Under the pieces are notes generated by a model. It made no database searches, was not told where the DNA came from, and saw only the letters and a program-made list of their open reading frames with translations. The position numbers and the translations under genes are program-made. Shown piece by piece: positions 15,546-24,352 of a stretch of DNA of 28,418 nucleotides. This DNA comes from CAYNFH01 sp964396385 (GTDB lineage: Bacteria > Armatimonadota > Chthonomonadetes > Chthonomonadales > CAJBBX01). How positions within the stretch are numbered: the stretch's first letter is position 1; each line of letters starts with the position of its first letter. The stretch spans positions 1 to 28,418 of the forward strand of contig CAYNFH010000059.1 in assembly GCA_964396385.1 (NCBI GenBank), given 5' to 3'.

Positions 15546-15878
15546 ATGACCCGCGTATGGACGGCAGGTAGGTTCCACGTGGCGAGCGTCGCCGTGACGG
15601 CGATTCTCGCCGCGCTCGCCTGCCTGCCGCCCGCCTCCGCTCAACAGTGCGCCCCGCAGCCGGGAATCTCCCTGCCTTCCGTTCCGGCACAGGATGCGGC
15701 GCCGTCCGCGCAAACCCGGGCGCAACCTGATTCTCAGCAGCCCAACCAGAAAAGGCGCAGGCGGCCCATCTTCATCGGACCGGACCTAGGTGTCTACCTG
15801 CCCGGCAGCGCGAAGGTCCGGAGCCGCTTCGGCGGCGCCTGGCCGGAGTTCGGCATCCGAGCCCCAACTCATTACTAA
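15546..15878 (+). CDS. Short secreted ORF, probably a truncated envelope protein
   Basis: This 110-residue frame begins with a signal peptide (FHVASVAVTAILAALACLPPASAQQ). A Pro/Gln/Arg-rich linker follows, then FIGPDLGVYLPGSAKVRSRFG and AWPEFGI. That last part reads like the first strand of an outer-membrane or beta-rich domain, which then stops abruptly (RAPTHY). There is no Shine-Dalgarno sequence. The base composition changes to less GC-rich just after it. I infer that the gene lost its 3' part when the toxin-antitoxin segment (15879-16805) arrived. A short native protein cannot be excluded. No second half was found up to 17077. Confidence 0.45.
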   Translation: MTRVWTAGRFHVASVAVTAILAALACLPPASAQQCAPQPGISLPSVPAQDAAPSAQTRAQPDSQQPNQKRRRRPIFIGPDLGVYLPGSAKVRSRFGGAWPEFGIRAPTHY

Positions 15879-15940
15879 GCCACGTAAAGCCGTAAATGTG
15901 GGGGTTGCATCTGAGCGATAGACATTGTAGAAGAAGTCGT

Positions 15941-15968
15941 CGTGGATCCGTTTGCATGAAAGCATCCA
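15941..15968. other. Imperfect hairpin at the edge of the toxin-antitoxin segment
   Basis: GTGGAT (15941-15946) and ATCCAC (15963-15968) are perfect outer arms, with a few further pairs towards a GCAT loop. It lies 63 bases beyond the stop of the PIN gene, so it could be the terminator of that minus-strand pair, or a segment boundary. Weak evidence. Confidence 0.3.
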
Positions 15969-16031
15969 CACAAGCGATCAAGCATCGAATAAAGGCGTGC
16001 GGCGTCCAAGTTGAAAGCTGTGCAGAAGGCG

Positions 16032-16499
16032 CTACAGCTTGGGCTCGGCCGCGCCTTCTATTCGAGGATCCAGCACATGAATTCCGGCGACCGCCGCGAA
16101 TTCTCGAAAGTCCGAAACGTCGAACGTGAGGAGATTCTCCAGACCGTGTGCAAGCATGTAGGCAACAATCCGGCAGTCGTAGACGTGCTTGCCAGATGGC
16201 GATGTAGCCTTTATCAAACGCTTCCACTCGGTATAGATGTTCCCAACTTCGGGCAACTGAGGAAACCACACTTCAAAATTCTCTACTTCCGCGGTGGCGT
16301 CTGCCGGAGACATGCCAAGCCCGTTTCGCTCTACGGGCCGCGTAGCCAAGCAACGAAACTCAACGAGGTTCTGTGGTGACGTGTAGAGGGATTCGCCTGC
16401 AGCGGTCAATGCGGCGATGGCCCAACGAGCGTTGTCGTACAGCGGGTCATCCTTGTTGATCGTTCGAGCTAGCACATTGGTGTCAACAAGGCAGCTCAC
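16032..16499 (-). CDS. PIN-domain ribonuclease toxin (VapC-like)
   Basis: This 155-residue PIN-domain protein is a Mg2+-dependent RNase and the likely toxin of a type II toxin-antitoxin pair. The acidic residues are visible: Asp in SCLVDTNVLAR at the N-terminus, Glu in SPQNLVEFRCLA, Asp in HVYDCRIVAYML and Asp in LLTFDVSDFREF near the C-terminus. VapC toxins usually cut tRNA or rRNA, but the target here is unknown. GTG 16499 is chosen because it shares its last G-type overlap with the antitoxin stop (TAGTG), the classical coupling of such operons. The open frame runs 28 codons further, inside the antitoxin gene, and is not used. Its codon and base use is less GC-rich than that of neighbouring genes, which suggests arrival by transfer. 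Confidence 0.88.
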   Translation of the reverse strand: MSCLVDTNVLARTINKDDPLYDNARWAIAALTAAGESLYTSPQNLVEFRCLATRPVERNGLGMSPADATAEVENFEVWFPQLPEVGNIYTEWKRLIKATSPSGKHVYDCRIVAYMLAHGLENLLTFDVSDFREFAAVAGIHVLDPRIEGAAEPKL

Positions 16500-16789
16500 T
16501 ACCCGCGTCCCTCGTACAGAGTCTCCCGGTCGAAAGCCTCTGCTGGCAATCGCGGTAGCCGCCGTGCGTGAGCTTCGGTCCACTCGAGGAACGCACGGGC
16601 TCGTCCTCTGGCGGACGCCGTAGCATCCCCGGCCCGGCGTTCACTCGGCGGAGTGTCGCTGTCGATCTGGGACAGGCTCTGTTCACCCTCAAAGTGAACC
16701 TTCACGCGCGCCCTCTGTATCCCTTCGGGCCGTTGGTCGAGCTCCACGTGCCCGTCTTCGTATGTGCCCTCTATGGTAATTCCGTTCAT
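16499..16789 (-). CDS. Antitoxin partner of the PIN toxin
   Basis: This 96-residue protein lies directly upstream of, and overlaps, the PIN-domain toxin gene by one base (TAG/GTG). The N-terminus MNGITIEGTYEDGHVEL and VKVHFEG form a short beta-rich segment like the small DUF104-type antitoxin or AbrB-like start. The C-terminal half is charged and helical (RARAFLEWTEAHARRLPRLPAEAFDRETLYEGRG). That would suit wrapping the PIN active site, as in VapB proteins. It should neutralise the toxin and repress the operon. ATG 16789 is chosen because GAGG lies about 9 bases upstream. TTG 16804 would add five residues. The family is inferred mainly from position and fold, not from a strong motif. Confidence 0.75.
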   Translation of the reverse strand: MNGITIEGTYEDGHVELDQRPEGIQRARVKVHFEGEQSLSQIDSDTPPSERRAGDATASARGRARAFLEWTEAHARRLPRLPAEAFDRETLYEGRG

Positions 16790-16988
16790 TCCATTTGACC
16801 TCAACTTCGGACATTATACCGGCCCCGCCTTCCGATGGCGACCTGCCTTCAAGTTCACCTGTTTTTTGGATGAGCGTGAGCTCGATTCCGATGCGCCTCT
16901 CACACCGGCGCTGGTGCGGGCGCTGCGCCCCCATCCGGAGTACAGGGAATTGAGCACAACCGCGCAGGCGCCGCGTGCGGCGGAAAAC

Positions 16989-17066
16989 GGGCCGGGACGG
17001 CGCCCGGCCCCTACAGCGGCATCCTCGTGTTTCCAGGCGGGCGGCCACGCAGGGCCGCCCCTACAC
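16989..17066. repeat. Two REP-like hairpins ending in CCCTACA
   Basis: Hairpin 1 pairs GGGCCGGG (16989-16996) with CCCGGCCC (17003-17010) and is followed by CTACAG. Hairpin 2 pairs GGGCGGCC (17039-17046) with GGCCGCCC (17053-17060) and is followed by CTACAC. Both have 8-base perfect stems and 6-base loops, and both repeat the CCCTACA tail. They lie 12-90 bases beyond the stop of the alpha-2-macroglobulin gene, so they may also end its transcript. Such paired hairpins are typical of dispersed REP elements. Confidence 0.65.
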
Positions 17067-17077
17067 CCGTCGTCCCC

Positions 17078-20000
17078 TTACCGGTGGACGACCATGAGCT
17101 GCGGCGGAGAGATGTCCGCCTGCTCCGGGTTGTAGTACGGATAGGCCTTGCTCAATGGGGTCCGCGCCTTGATGGGGTACCTGGACCGCACCGAGTAGTG
17201 CAGCGTCACCGTGCTCGCCGGGTCCAGCTTCTCCAGATAGACGATGATCTGCCGCTGGGCCAGCGTGTACTTGCTGATCTGCTTCTGCTTCACCGCGTTG
17301 TCCAGCTCGTCCGGCACCACGGTAAATCCGGGCGGGATGCCGAGGTCGATCAGCGGCATCTCGGCGATCATGTTGGTGTTGTTCTTGATGGTCACCGTCA
17401 CCTCGGCCGTGTCGTTCTCCGCCAGCGTCGTCTTGTCGTAGGCCACGTCGATGGAGAGCGGGCCGCCGGCGGGCCGCACGTTCCCCTGGTCCCACGGCAC
17501 GTAGCAGCGGGAGGCTATCTGGTAGAGCAGCGAGCCCTCGCCCTCGTACGTGAGCTTCACGTCGTTGTGGTCCGGCTTCATCTCCTCCTTCAGGTCTATC
17601 TGCCGCATCACGTCGCTGTCCTCGGGCGTGATCCGGATAGTGGCCACCTTCGCGCCGTTGGCCCAGACAGTGACGGTACCCCTGCCGCCGCCCACGCCAT
17701 GGCCGCTGGCGAAGAGCAGCGCCTTCATGGCCCAGACGGTGCCCTGGGTGGTGTTCCAGGTGCCGAAGCTGTCCTTTGCCTGCACCAGGTAGGTAAGCAC
17801 CTTGTTGGTGAAGCCGGCGTTGCGGCCCCACTTGCTCAGGCCGTAGGCCGCCAGACCCGTGGTCTCGATGTCCGCGCTCTCCTTACGCGCGCCGGTGAAG
17901 GTGGGCGTGTCGCCCTCCCACCACGCCGCCTTCTCGTTCTGCTTGGCCATGCCGATGAGCTGCTCCGCCACGGCCGCGGTGGTCTCTCCGTCCTTGTCCG
18001 TTTTGGTGAGCAGGTTCAGTATGAGCGCCAGGGTGTACGGATCCTTGACCTCGCCCCGGTGCTCCTTCACGTAGCTCAACGCCTTCCCCACCTGCGGGCC
18101 GTTGTATCCGCTCTCGGCCAGGGCCCAGGCGATGTAGGCCGCGCTGCGGAGCGTGCCGGTCTGCCGGTTGATGATGCCCTCCGCGATCCCCTGCCCATCC
18201 TCCGGCCAGGTGCCGTCCGCCTTCTGCCGGCCGGCGAGCCACTGCTGCGTGCGGGCGAGGAGGGCGGGATCCACGTCGTGGACCCTGGACATGTCGCTGA
18301 ACTCCAGCAGCCCGTAGGCGGTGAGGATCTGGTGGGCCGGCTCGTTGCCGAACCAGGAGAAGCCTCCGCCCTTGCACTCGAAGGTGACCAGCCGCTGGTA
18401 GCCCACGTTGATGTACTGCTCCGCCTTCATCTGGAGCTCGGGGTTGATCTTCTTCGTCTCCTTCAGGTAGTCGGTCACCAGCACGTTCGGGTACGTGGTG
18501 GAGCTGGTCTGCTCGAAGCAGCCGTTCGGCATCCGGAGCAGTCCGTCCAGCCCCTCCACCACCTGGCTGAAGGCGCCGGGATAGAGCTTCACCCAGAGGC
18601 CGCTGGCGCCGGGAATGGCGTTGCCCGGGAAGGTGACGGTCTTCTCCACCGACTTCTCCAGCCGGTCGTTGATGGCCCGGTCCATCTGCTTGCCGTCCGG
18701 CGTTACGTCGATGGAGCGCACGATGGCGTCGGAGAGCTTGCTGCCGCGGGCGGTGACCTTGAGCGTGTGGCGTCCCAGCGCGGTGACGGTGAGCGGGAAC
18801 GAGACGGACTTCACCTCGTTCTTCGCCATGTGCACCGTGCGGGTGGCCTCGCCGTCCAGCTTGAACCAGGGCTGCTCCTCCAGCGTGAGCGTCACGTCCT
18901 GGTCCGCCGGCAGGTAGTTGTAGACGGCGACCGGGATCTCCACCCTGTCGTGCTGGGTGAGGGAGACGGGCAGGTCTATGTCCACGAAAAAGTCCTGGAA
19001 CACCTTGAGCGGCGCGGTGGCGCTGCCGAGCTGCCCTTGCGGCGTGTTGGCCAGCATGCTCATGCGCCAGGTGGTGATGGAGTCCGCCACGGGTACCTGC
19101 AGGTCCGCCCGGCCGTGGTCATCCGTGATGATGGCCGGGTTCCAGTACATGGTCTCCGGGAAGTACTGGCGCACGCGCGGCTCCGGCGCGCCGCCTCCGC
19201 CGCCACGGTCGTCCTTGGCAACGTCCCTCAGCACGGCCTTGGTCATCGCCATTACGGGCACCCCCAGCATCTGGGCTTCCGCTGCCCCTGCGGGCCTCGC
19301 TGCGAGATTCATCAGCCCGCCGTTTTGAGCCTGGAGGCCGAACCTCATCTCCTCTCGGAGCCCGTCGATCCCGCCCAACGCGCCCATTCCTCCGCCGAAG
19401 CCTCCCGCGCGGCCGCGGAACCGGTACTGCATCCCGCCCACCAGGTCGTCCGCCGTATCGAACTTGCCGTCCGGACCGGCGCTGCGGAGGGCGAAGTAGC
19501 CGTCGAAGTTGCGCGCCCCGTATAGCTCCGCGCGGTAGCTACGGCCCCAGGGGTCCTGGATGTCCTTGGGCTTGAGATAGCCCTTATCGACCAGCGCCTG
19601 GAGCCCGTCATCGGCGGAGAGCGAGGAGCCGGTATCCTGGCGATACTTCTGGGCCGCCTGCCGGATGCGCTGCTCCGCCTCCGCCATGACCTCGTATGCC
19701 TTCTGCTGCACCTGCGCCCAGCGGGTCAGGTAGGTATTGGCGCGGTAGTCGAACTCCTGCGCGGCCGGCGCGGCGGCCAGCAGGAAGGCCGCCGCGCGCT
19801 GGCGCTGCGGCTCCGTCTCGTCCGGGGCGCGCCGCTCCAGCACCAGATCCGACGGCTTGAGGCCGTGGATCTCGTACTTGGGCTCCATCAGCTCGCGCTC
19901 CAGCATGAAGTAGACCTTCTCCAGGCCCGGCTGCAGCTCCGAGAGCGCGAAGACCGACTCATCCACGATGGTGAGGCCGATGGCCGCCGATACGGGGTGA

Positions 20001-21778
20001 CTGGCCTGGTCCCGCACGGCGAAGTGGAGCATCGCCTCCTCACCGGGGCGGTACTGCGTGTGGTCCGTGGTCACGGTGATGGTGAGGTCGTCTGCCGGGG
20101 CGACGACCACCGTCCTGGTGTCGCGCACGATGTTCTCGTTGGGCAGGATCTTGTAGGCGTGGAGCTCCAGAGTCCCCACCATGTCGTTGGTGAGCGGGAT
20201 GCTCAGTTCCGCCTGGCCATCATGCGCGGGCTCGGCGCGGGTGAGGATGGTCTGCTTGTTGCGGATGACGTCCACGTAGACGGTGCCGCTCTTCACGGAG
20301 GAGACGGCGGCCAGGTTCAGCGACTCTCCCACCTTGGCGAGGGTCTTGTCCGTGCGGAGCAGGATGCCGTCCTGGCCGGGCGCGGCGGAGACCTGCTGGC
20401 TTGCCGTGGCGGTGTGCCCGTCCGGGGCGGTGGCCTTGACCGTGACCGTGGTGACCCCCGCGATGGGCGTGAGCTCATAGGTGGCCATGCCCATGGAGTC
20501 CGTGGTGAGATGGGTGGGAACGGGCTCGCCGGCCCCCCCCGCCCCCAATGCCGGGGGAGCCGGGAGGTTGGTGGAGACGGTGAGGTCCGCGCTCTTGAGC
20601 GGGGCGCCGTCCGGAGTGGCGCAGGCGATGTAGAGGCGGTTCTTGATGCCCGGCACCGGCTGCTTGCTCTCCGGCACCATGGCGATAAGGATGGGGTCCT
20701 TCACCACGGGGACGGACTTGCTCTGAAGCTGCTGGTGGTCCGCCGTGTCCGTTACGCGCGCCTGGAACTCCGCCACGGCCTTGCCCTGCTCGAAGGGCTG
20801 GCCCACGAACGAATTAGGCAGGGTGTACTCGAATTTGTACGTCCCCTCTTTGTCCGTAATCCCGTCCAGGTCCGCCAGGCGGGTCACGCCGATGTCGATG
20901 GTGTTGACCTGGATGGCGACCTTGCCGCCGGCCACCGGCTTGCCGAAGAAGTAGTCGGCCTGAACGGCGCCCTTCACCGTCTCGCCGGGCAGGTAGTAGG
21001 GCCGCTCCGTGGTGACGATGACCTTGAACTTGGGGAGCACGTACCGCTCCACGCGCACCTTCTTCTCCGCCTGCCCGCTGGCGAGGATGGCGCGGAGGGT
21101 GAAGACGCCCATGTTCACCTCGTCCGCCAGGGTGAAGTCTGTGGAGGCGACGCCAAATTTGGAGAGGGTCTGCTTCTGCTTGAAGACCTTGTTGCCGCGC
21201 GCATCCTCCACCTCAAAGGTGAGGGGCTGCTCCTCCACGGCGTGGCGGTTGGCCATGTCCAGCGCCAGCGCGCGGATGTGCATGGTCTGGCCGGGCTGGT
21301 AGAGCGGCTTATCGGCCGTGAGCAGGATCTGGTTGGACTGCTCGAGCTGGATTCGCTGCGTGACCTGGTCCTTGCCCAGCGGGGAATCCACGTTCACGCG
21401 CAGCTCATAGGAGCCGGCCGGCGATTCCGGCGCGTTGAACTGGGCGTCCACGGTGCCGACGCGGTTGGTGCGCCCGTCGAAGAGCGGCGCGGCCTCTTTG
21501 GCGGCCTGGCCGTTCTGCTCCACGGAGGCGAGGGCGATCCGGATCTTGGCGTGTACCGGCTTGCCGGTGTTGTGGTCCCGCACGATGACCCGGAGGGCGG
21601 CCGGCCCGCCCCGTAGCCAGCGGGACTGGCCGAGCACCTCGGTCTCCAGCGGCGAGATATCGAACGGTCCCATGGTCTTGCTGCCTTCGGTGTTCCGCAC
21701 CTGCTGCGCGGCGGCGATGAGCCCGCACACGGCGGCGCAGAAGGCGCATATCGCGATAAGCTGAAAGGTTCGCTTCAT
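17078..21778 (-). CDS. Alpha-2-macroglobulin family protein with thioester site and pseudopilin-like insertion
   Basis: This 1566-residue exported protein belongs to the bacterial alpha-2-macroglobulin family, a protease trap of the envelope. It has a signal peptide (residues 1-24, no clear lipobox). Macroglobulin beta domains follow to about 600 (ADKPLYQPGQTMHIRALAL; TERPYYLPGETVKG), then GLTIVDESVFALSELQPGLE just before the bait position. The A2M domain begins at YFPETMYWNPAIITDDHGR (about 872-890). The thioester motif PNGCFEQ has Cys1087 and Gln1090, so covalent trapping should be active. The alpha-helical TED domain follows to about 1400, then the receptor-like end. Residues about 685-782 (KYRQDTG, DPWGRSYRAEL, RSAGPDGKFDTADDL) look like a GspG/T2SSG pseudopilin domain set in the bait region. 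The start has GGGAG about 10 bases upstream. No PbpC partner is nearby. Confidence 0.95.
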   Translation of the reverse strand: MKRTFQLIAICAFCAAVCGLIAAAQQVRNTEGSKTMGPFDISPLETEVLGQSRWLRGGPAALRVIVRDHNTGKPVHAKIRIALASVEQNGQAAKEAAPLFDGRTNRVGTVDAQFNAPESPAGSYELRVNVDSPLGKDQVTQRIQLEQSNQILLTADKPLYQPGQTMHIRALALDMANRHAVEEQPLTFEVEDARGNKVFKQKQTLSKFGVASTDFTLADEVNMGVFTLRAILASGQAEKKVRVERYVLPKFKVIVTTERPYYLPGETVKGAVQADYFFGKPVAGGKVAIQVNTIDIGVTRLADLDGITDKEGTYKFEYTLPNSFVGQPFEQGKAVAEFQARVTDTADHQQLQSKSVPVVKDPILIAMVPESKQPVPGIKNRLYIACATPDGAPLKSADLTVSTNLPAPPALGAGGAGEPVPTHLTTDSMGMATYELTPIAGVTTVTVKATAPDGHTATASQQVSAAPGQDGILLRTDKTLAKVGESLNLAAVSSVKSGTVYVDVIRNKQTILTRAEPAHDGQAELSIPLTNDMVGTLELHAYKILPNENIVRDTRTVVVAPADDLTITVTTDHTQYRPGEEAMLHFAVRDQASHPVSAAIGLTIVDESVFALSELQPGLEKVYFMLERELMEPKYEIHGLKPSDLVLERRAPDETEPQRQRAAAFLLAAAPAAQEFDYRANTYLTRWAQVQQKAYEVMAEAEQRIRQAAQKYRQDTGSSLSADDGLQALVDKGYLKPKDIQDPWGRSYRAELYGARNFDGYFALRSAGPDGKFDTADDLVGGMQYRFRGRAGGFGGGMGALGGIDGLREEMRFGLQAQNGGLMNLAARPAGAAEAQMLGVPVMAMTKAVLRDVAKDDRGGGGGAPEPRVRQYFPETMYWNPAIITDDHGRADLQVPVADSITTWRMSMLANTPQGQLGSATAPLKVFQDFFVDIDLPVSLTQHDRVEIPVAVYNYLPADQDVTLTLEEQPWFKLDGEATRTVHMAKNEVKSVSFPLTVTALGRHTLKVTARGSKLSDAIVRSIDVTPDGKQMDRAINDRLEKSVEKTVTFPGNAIPGASGLWVKLYPGAFSQVVEGLDGLLRMPNGCFEQTSSTTYPNVLVTDYLKETKKINPELQMKAEQYINVGYQRLVTFECKGGGFSWFGNEPAHQILTAYGLLEFSDMSRVHDVDPALLARTQQWLAGRQKADGTWPEDGQGIAEGIINRQTGTLRSAAYIAWALAESGYNGPQVGKALSYVKEHRGEVKDPYTLALILNLLTKTDKDGETTAAVAEQLIGMAKQNEKAAWWEGDTPTFTGARKESADIETTGLAAYGLSKWGRNAGFTNKVLTYLVQAKDSFGTWNTTQGTVWAMKALLFASGHGVGGGRGTVTVWANGAKVATIRITPEDSDVMRQIDLKEEMKPDHNDVKLTYEGEGSLLYQIASRCYVPWDQGNVRPAGGPLSIDVAYDKTTLAENDTAEVTVTIKNNTNMIAEMPLIDLGIPPGFTVVPDELDNAVKQKQISKYTLAQRQIIVYLEKLDPASTVTLHYSVRSRYPIKARTPLSKAYPYYNPEQADISPPQLMVVHR
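19433..19726 (-). other. GspG/T2SSG-like segment within the alpha-2-macroglobulin bait region
   Basis: These codons (about residues 685-782) encode a helical lead-in (AEAEQRIRQAAQKYRQDTG) followed by DPWGRSYRAELYG and RSAGPDGKFDTADDL. The order matches the C-terminal calcium-binding part of type II secretion major pseudopilins. It lies exactly where the protease-cleaved bait should be, and a Gly-rich stretch follows (FRGRAGGFGGGMGALGG). Confidence 0.7.
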
Positions 21779-22003
21779 AGGTGGCTGCTCCCTTGCAGGC
21801 CGGTTCCCGGCCGGCGGTTCTGAATCCTCTGTTGCAGAAGTGGGGTTGAGGGTTCAGCGGGCAGCTTCTCGCCAAGCGCTCAAATCGTTCTGGTGTAGGA
21901 GTCGGTAAGTGAAACCCAAGGTGTCGCCTGGCGTAGTCTTCCTAACAGGCGGGCCCAGCCGCTCGCCTGACTCATCCCCAGGAACTCCGGCGGCCGAAAG
22001 CCC

Positions 22004-24010
22004 ATGCGGCACCTATTGCCTATCCTGGCCCTATGGGCCGTCTGCGGCTTTGCGCTTCGCTGTGGCGCGCAGCAGCCGGCTCCAGGCTATACGCGGCGCG
22101 AGATACCGGCTGTAAGGACGGTAACCCCCCCGGTCATCGACGGCGATCTCTCAGACGCCGCCTGGAAGTCGGCCCCGAAGGCAGAAACGTTCGTGGACCG
22201 GCAGTACGGGCGCGTGCAGGCTGACCAGACCACCGCGTGGATCCTGTACGACGACAAGTACATCTACGTCGCCTTCTATGCCCACGAGAGCCGGCCGGAA
22301 AGCATAACGGCCCGTGAGACCATCCGTGACTATCGATACCAGGGGAACTTCGACTACCTTTCTGAAGATAGCGTGGAGGTGAATTTCGATCCGTTTCGCG
22401 GCCATTCGCCGCAGGACCATAGCTACTTTGCGCTCAATGCCATCGGCACGCGGTCGGTGAGCCTGGGCGGGGGCCGTGGCGGCAAGCGGGAGTGGAAGGG
22501 GGACTGGGACGGCGCCGTCAAGAGGGTTGCGGACGGTTGGACGGCCGAGATGCGGATTCCGTGGGGCATCCTCAACTATCCCTCCAGCAAGCAGCCTGTT
22601 ACGTTCGACATCAACTTCAGCCGCGTCCAGAGTCGCACGCGCATCGAGTCGGTGTGGAGCAACATCGGGCCGCAGCAGTTCTACGAGCTGGACGGCCTCT
22701 GGACCGGCGTAGTACCGCCGCCCGGCGCGTTCCACCCCCACGTTTCCGTGCTGCCCTACACAATCCCCGGCCTGTACGGAACGCGGCCCACCCTGCGCAG
22801 CGGCATGGACGCGCGGTACACGATCACGCCGGAACTGACGGCGGTGGGCAGCCTGAACCCGGATTTCGGCACCATCGAGGGGGCGGTAGAGGGGATCCAG
22901 TTCTCTCGCAGTGAGCGGTTTGTACCGGAGCGGCGGCCGTTCTTTCTGGAGGGCGGGGACCTCTTCAACATCAGCAACGTCAACATCATCGGCGCCTACT
23001 TCTACTCCAACCGCATCCGGACGTTCGACCTGGGTACCAAGCTGTACGGCAAACTCTCGCCCACGGACACTCTGGGCTTGCTGCACACGGTGGAGTTCTT
23101 CAGCCGCGACGACGTAGTGGCCCGGTACCGGCATGACTTCACGCCCACATCCAGCGGCGGCTTCTTCTTCATGCAGAAGAGCGCGGTGGATGACAACAAC
23201 ACTCTGGCACAGCTCAACCAGAGCTCCCGGTGGGGCAAGCTGCTGGTGGACTCCAAGTGGAACCTATCGACCGGGCGGTCGGCCGGCGGCGGGGCGGAGG
23301 AGCTGGCGCTGCTCTATCTGGACAAGCGGATGACGTGGGCTATCGGGGGCGCGAACGTCTCGCCGCTCTTCCGCGACGCCGATGGGCTCATCGGCTTTAC
23401 AGATTACCGCGGCCCCATCGCCCAGTTAAGCTGGAACGCCGAGTGGAGGAAGGGGTACTGGCGCAGGTTCAACTTTCAGATCACGCCGGTCTACTTCTGG
23501 CATACAGATGGTCGCCCATTCCAGCGCGGCGGGGACATGAACCTCAACTTCGATACCCGGAGCGACTGGGACATCGGGCTGACGGCGAACCACACCAGCT
23601 TCGACGACCAGACGGATGCGACGTGGGGCCTCTCCGTGACGCACGGCGTCTCCAACCGATTCCGGCAGTGGGGGATCTACGTTCAGACGGGACGGCAGGG
23701 TGGCAGCCCGTCCACCTTCCTGGGTCCGAGCTTCAGCTATCGCCTCTTCCGCAAGCTGGATGTCTCCTATGCGGGGGCAGTACTGAACTTGGACGGCGTG
23801 ACACAGCAGCACGTCGCCACTTTGAGCTACGAGATCTCGCCCTCACGGTCCATCGGGGGCCGTGCGGTAGTTCAGGGGGCGGATACGAACTGGTACCTCT
23901 CCTACCGGAGCTCTGGGGAGCGGGGCACGGAGACGTACTTTATTGTCGGCGACCCCAACACGCCGCGGTTCAGCCGGCAGGTGCGCGTGAAGCTCGTGTT
24001 TTCGCTATGA
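22004..24010 (+). CDS. CBM9-like / DUF5916 outer-membrane beta-barrel protein
   Basis: This 668-residue envelope protein has a signal peptide (MRHLLPILALWAVCGFALRCGAQ). Residues about 35-210 form a CBM9-like domain (PPVIDGDLSDAAWKSAPKAE; YIYVAFYAHES; MRIPWGIL). The rest is a DUF5916-type region. It has the marker VGSLNPDFGTIEG and ERRPFFLEGGDLFN. A series of amphipathic strands follows and ends in a C-terminal aromatic strand (RVKLVFSL), as expected for an outer-membrane barrel. The reaction and ligand are not known; sugar binding is suggested by the CBM9-like part. There is no clear Shine-Dalgarno sequence. It is divergent from the alpha-2-macroglobulin gene, with 225 bases between them that may hold both promoters. 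No partner gene indicates its role. Confidence 0.9.
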   Translation: MRHLLPILALWAVCGFALRCGAQQPAPGYTRREIPAVRTVTPPVIDGDLSDAAWKSAPKAETFVDRQYGRVQADQTTAWILYDDKYIYVAFYAHESRPESITARETIRDYRYQGNFDYLSEDSVEVNFDPFRGHSPQDHSYFALNAIGTRSVSLGGGRGGKREWKGDWDGAVKRVADGWTAEMRIPWGILNYPSSKQPVTFDINFSRVQSRTRIESVWSNIGPQQFYELDGLWTGVVPPPGAFHPHVSVLPYTIPGLYGTRPTLRSGMDARYTITPELTAVGSLNPDFGTIEGAVEGIQFSRSERFVPERRPFFLEGGDLFNISNVNIIGAYFYSNRIRTFDLGTKLYGKLSPTDTLGLLHTVEFFSRDDVVARYRHDFTPTSSGGFFFMQKSAVDDNNTLAQLNQSSRWGKLLVDSKWNLSTGRSAGGGAEELALLYLDKRMTWAIGGANVSPLFRDADGLIGFTDYRGPIAQLSWNAEWRKGYWRRFNFQITPVYFWHTDGRPFQRGGDMNLNFDTRSDWDIGLTANHTSFDDQTDATWGLSVTHGVSNRFRQWGIYVQTGRQGGSPSTFLGPSFSYRLFRKLDVSYAGAVLNLDGVTQQHVATLSYEISPSRSIGGRAVVQGADTNWYLSYRSSGERGTETYFIVGDPNTPRFSRQVRVKLVFSL

Positions 24011-24048
24011 ATGTCCGCCGGGGGTTGAAGCCGCCCGGCTAGTATCAG

Positions 24049-24064
24049 CCGCCCTCTCGGGCGG
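24049..24064 (+). terminator. Hairpin after the CBM9/DUF5916 gene
   Basis: CCGCCC and GGGCGG pair around a TCTC loop 39 bases after the stop codon. There is no T-run, so it may be a factor-dependent terminator or a repeat element. Confidence 0.45.
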
Positions 24065-24097
24065 ACGGGACATAGCGGGCGAGGATCATCGTGCGAG

Positions 24098-24117
24098 TTT
24101 GAGAACCGGTTCTCAAA
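24098..24117. promoter_or_regulatory. Perfect 20-base palindrome
   Basis: TTTGAGAACCGGTTCTCAAA reads the same on both strands, with no loop. It has the symmetry of an operator for a dimeric regulator and would be a poor terminator because it has no loop and no T-run. It lies in the convergent intergenic region 87 bases after the CBM9/DUF5916 gene, away from any start codon. Its role is unknown. Confidence 0.5.
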
Positions 24118-24352
24118 TTGTGGTCGGCGAGGAGAGGGATGCAAGTGGGAGGGAGAAGGGGGCGCAGGTCAACGACCCGCAGCGCGAATTTGACGACTAG
24201 ATGCTAAATTGAGGGCGGTGGAAGGAGGCGGGCAGGGAGAACGCGGGCCTGCAGGCGGGTTTGTGGGATTCTGGGACCTGGGGTCAATTTCGGGTCGCGG
24301 CCCAAAAATGGTACTCATGGTCCTAATCTGGTTAGCGTTCCTGATATTAGGA

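Noticed and set aside
17027..19525. Long plus-strand open frame (832 residues) opposite the alpha-2-macroglobulin gene
   Set aside because: It is antisense to a clear gene, rich in His, Arg, Leu and Val with no domain or membrane pattern. High-GC codon bias on the other strand leaves such frames open.
19865..21616. Second long plus-strand open frame (583 residues) opposite the same gene
   Set aside because: Same reason: shadow of the macroglobulin codons, no motif, no start signal.
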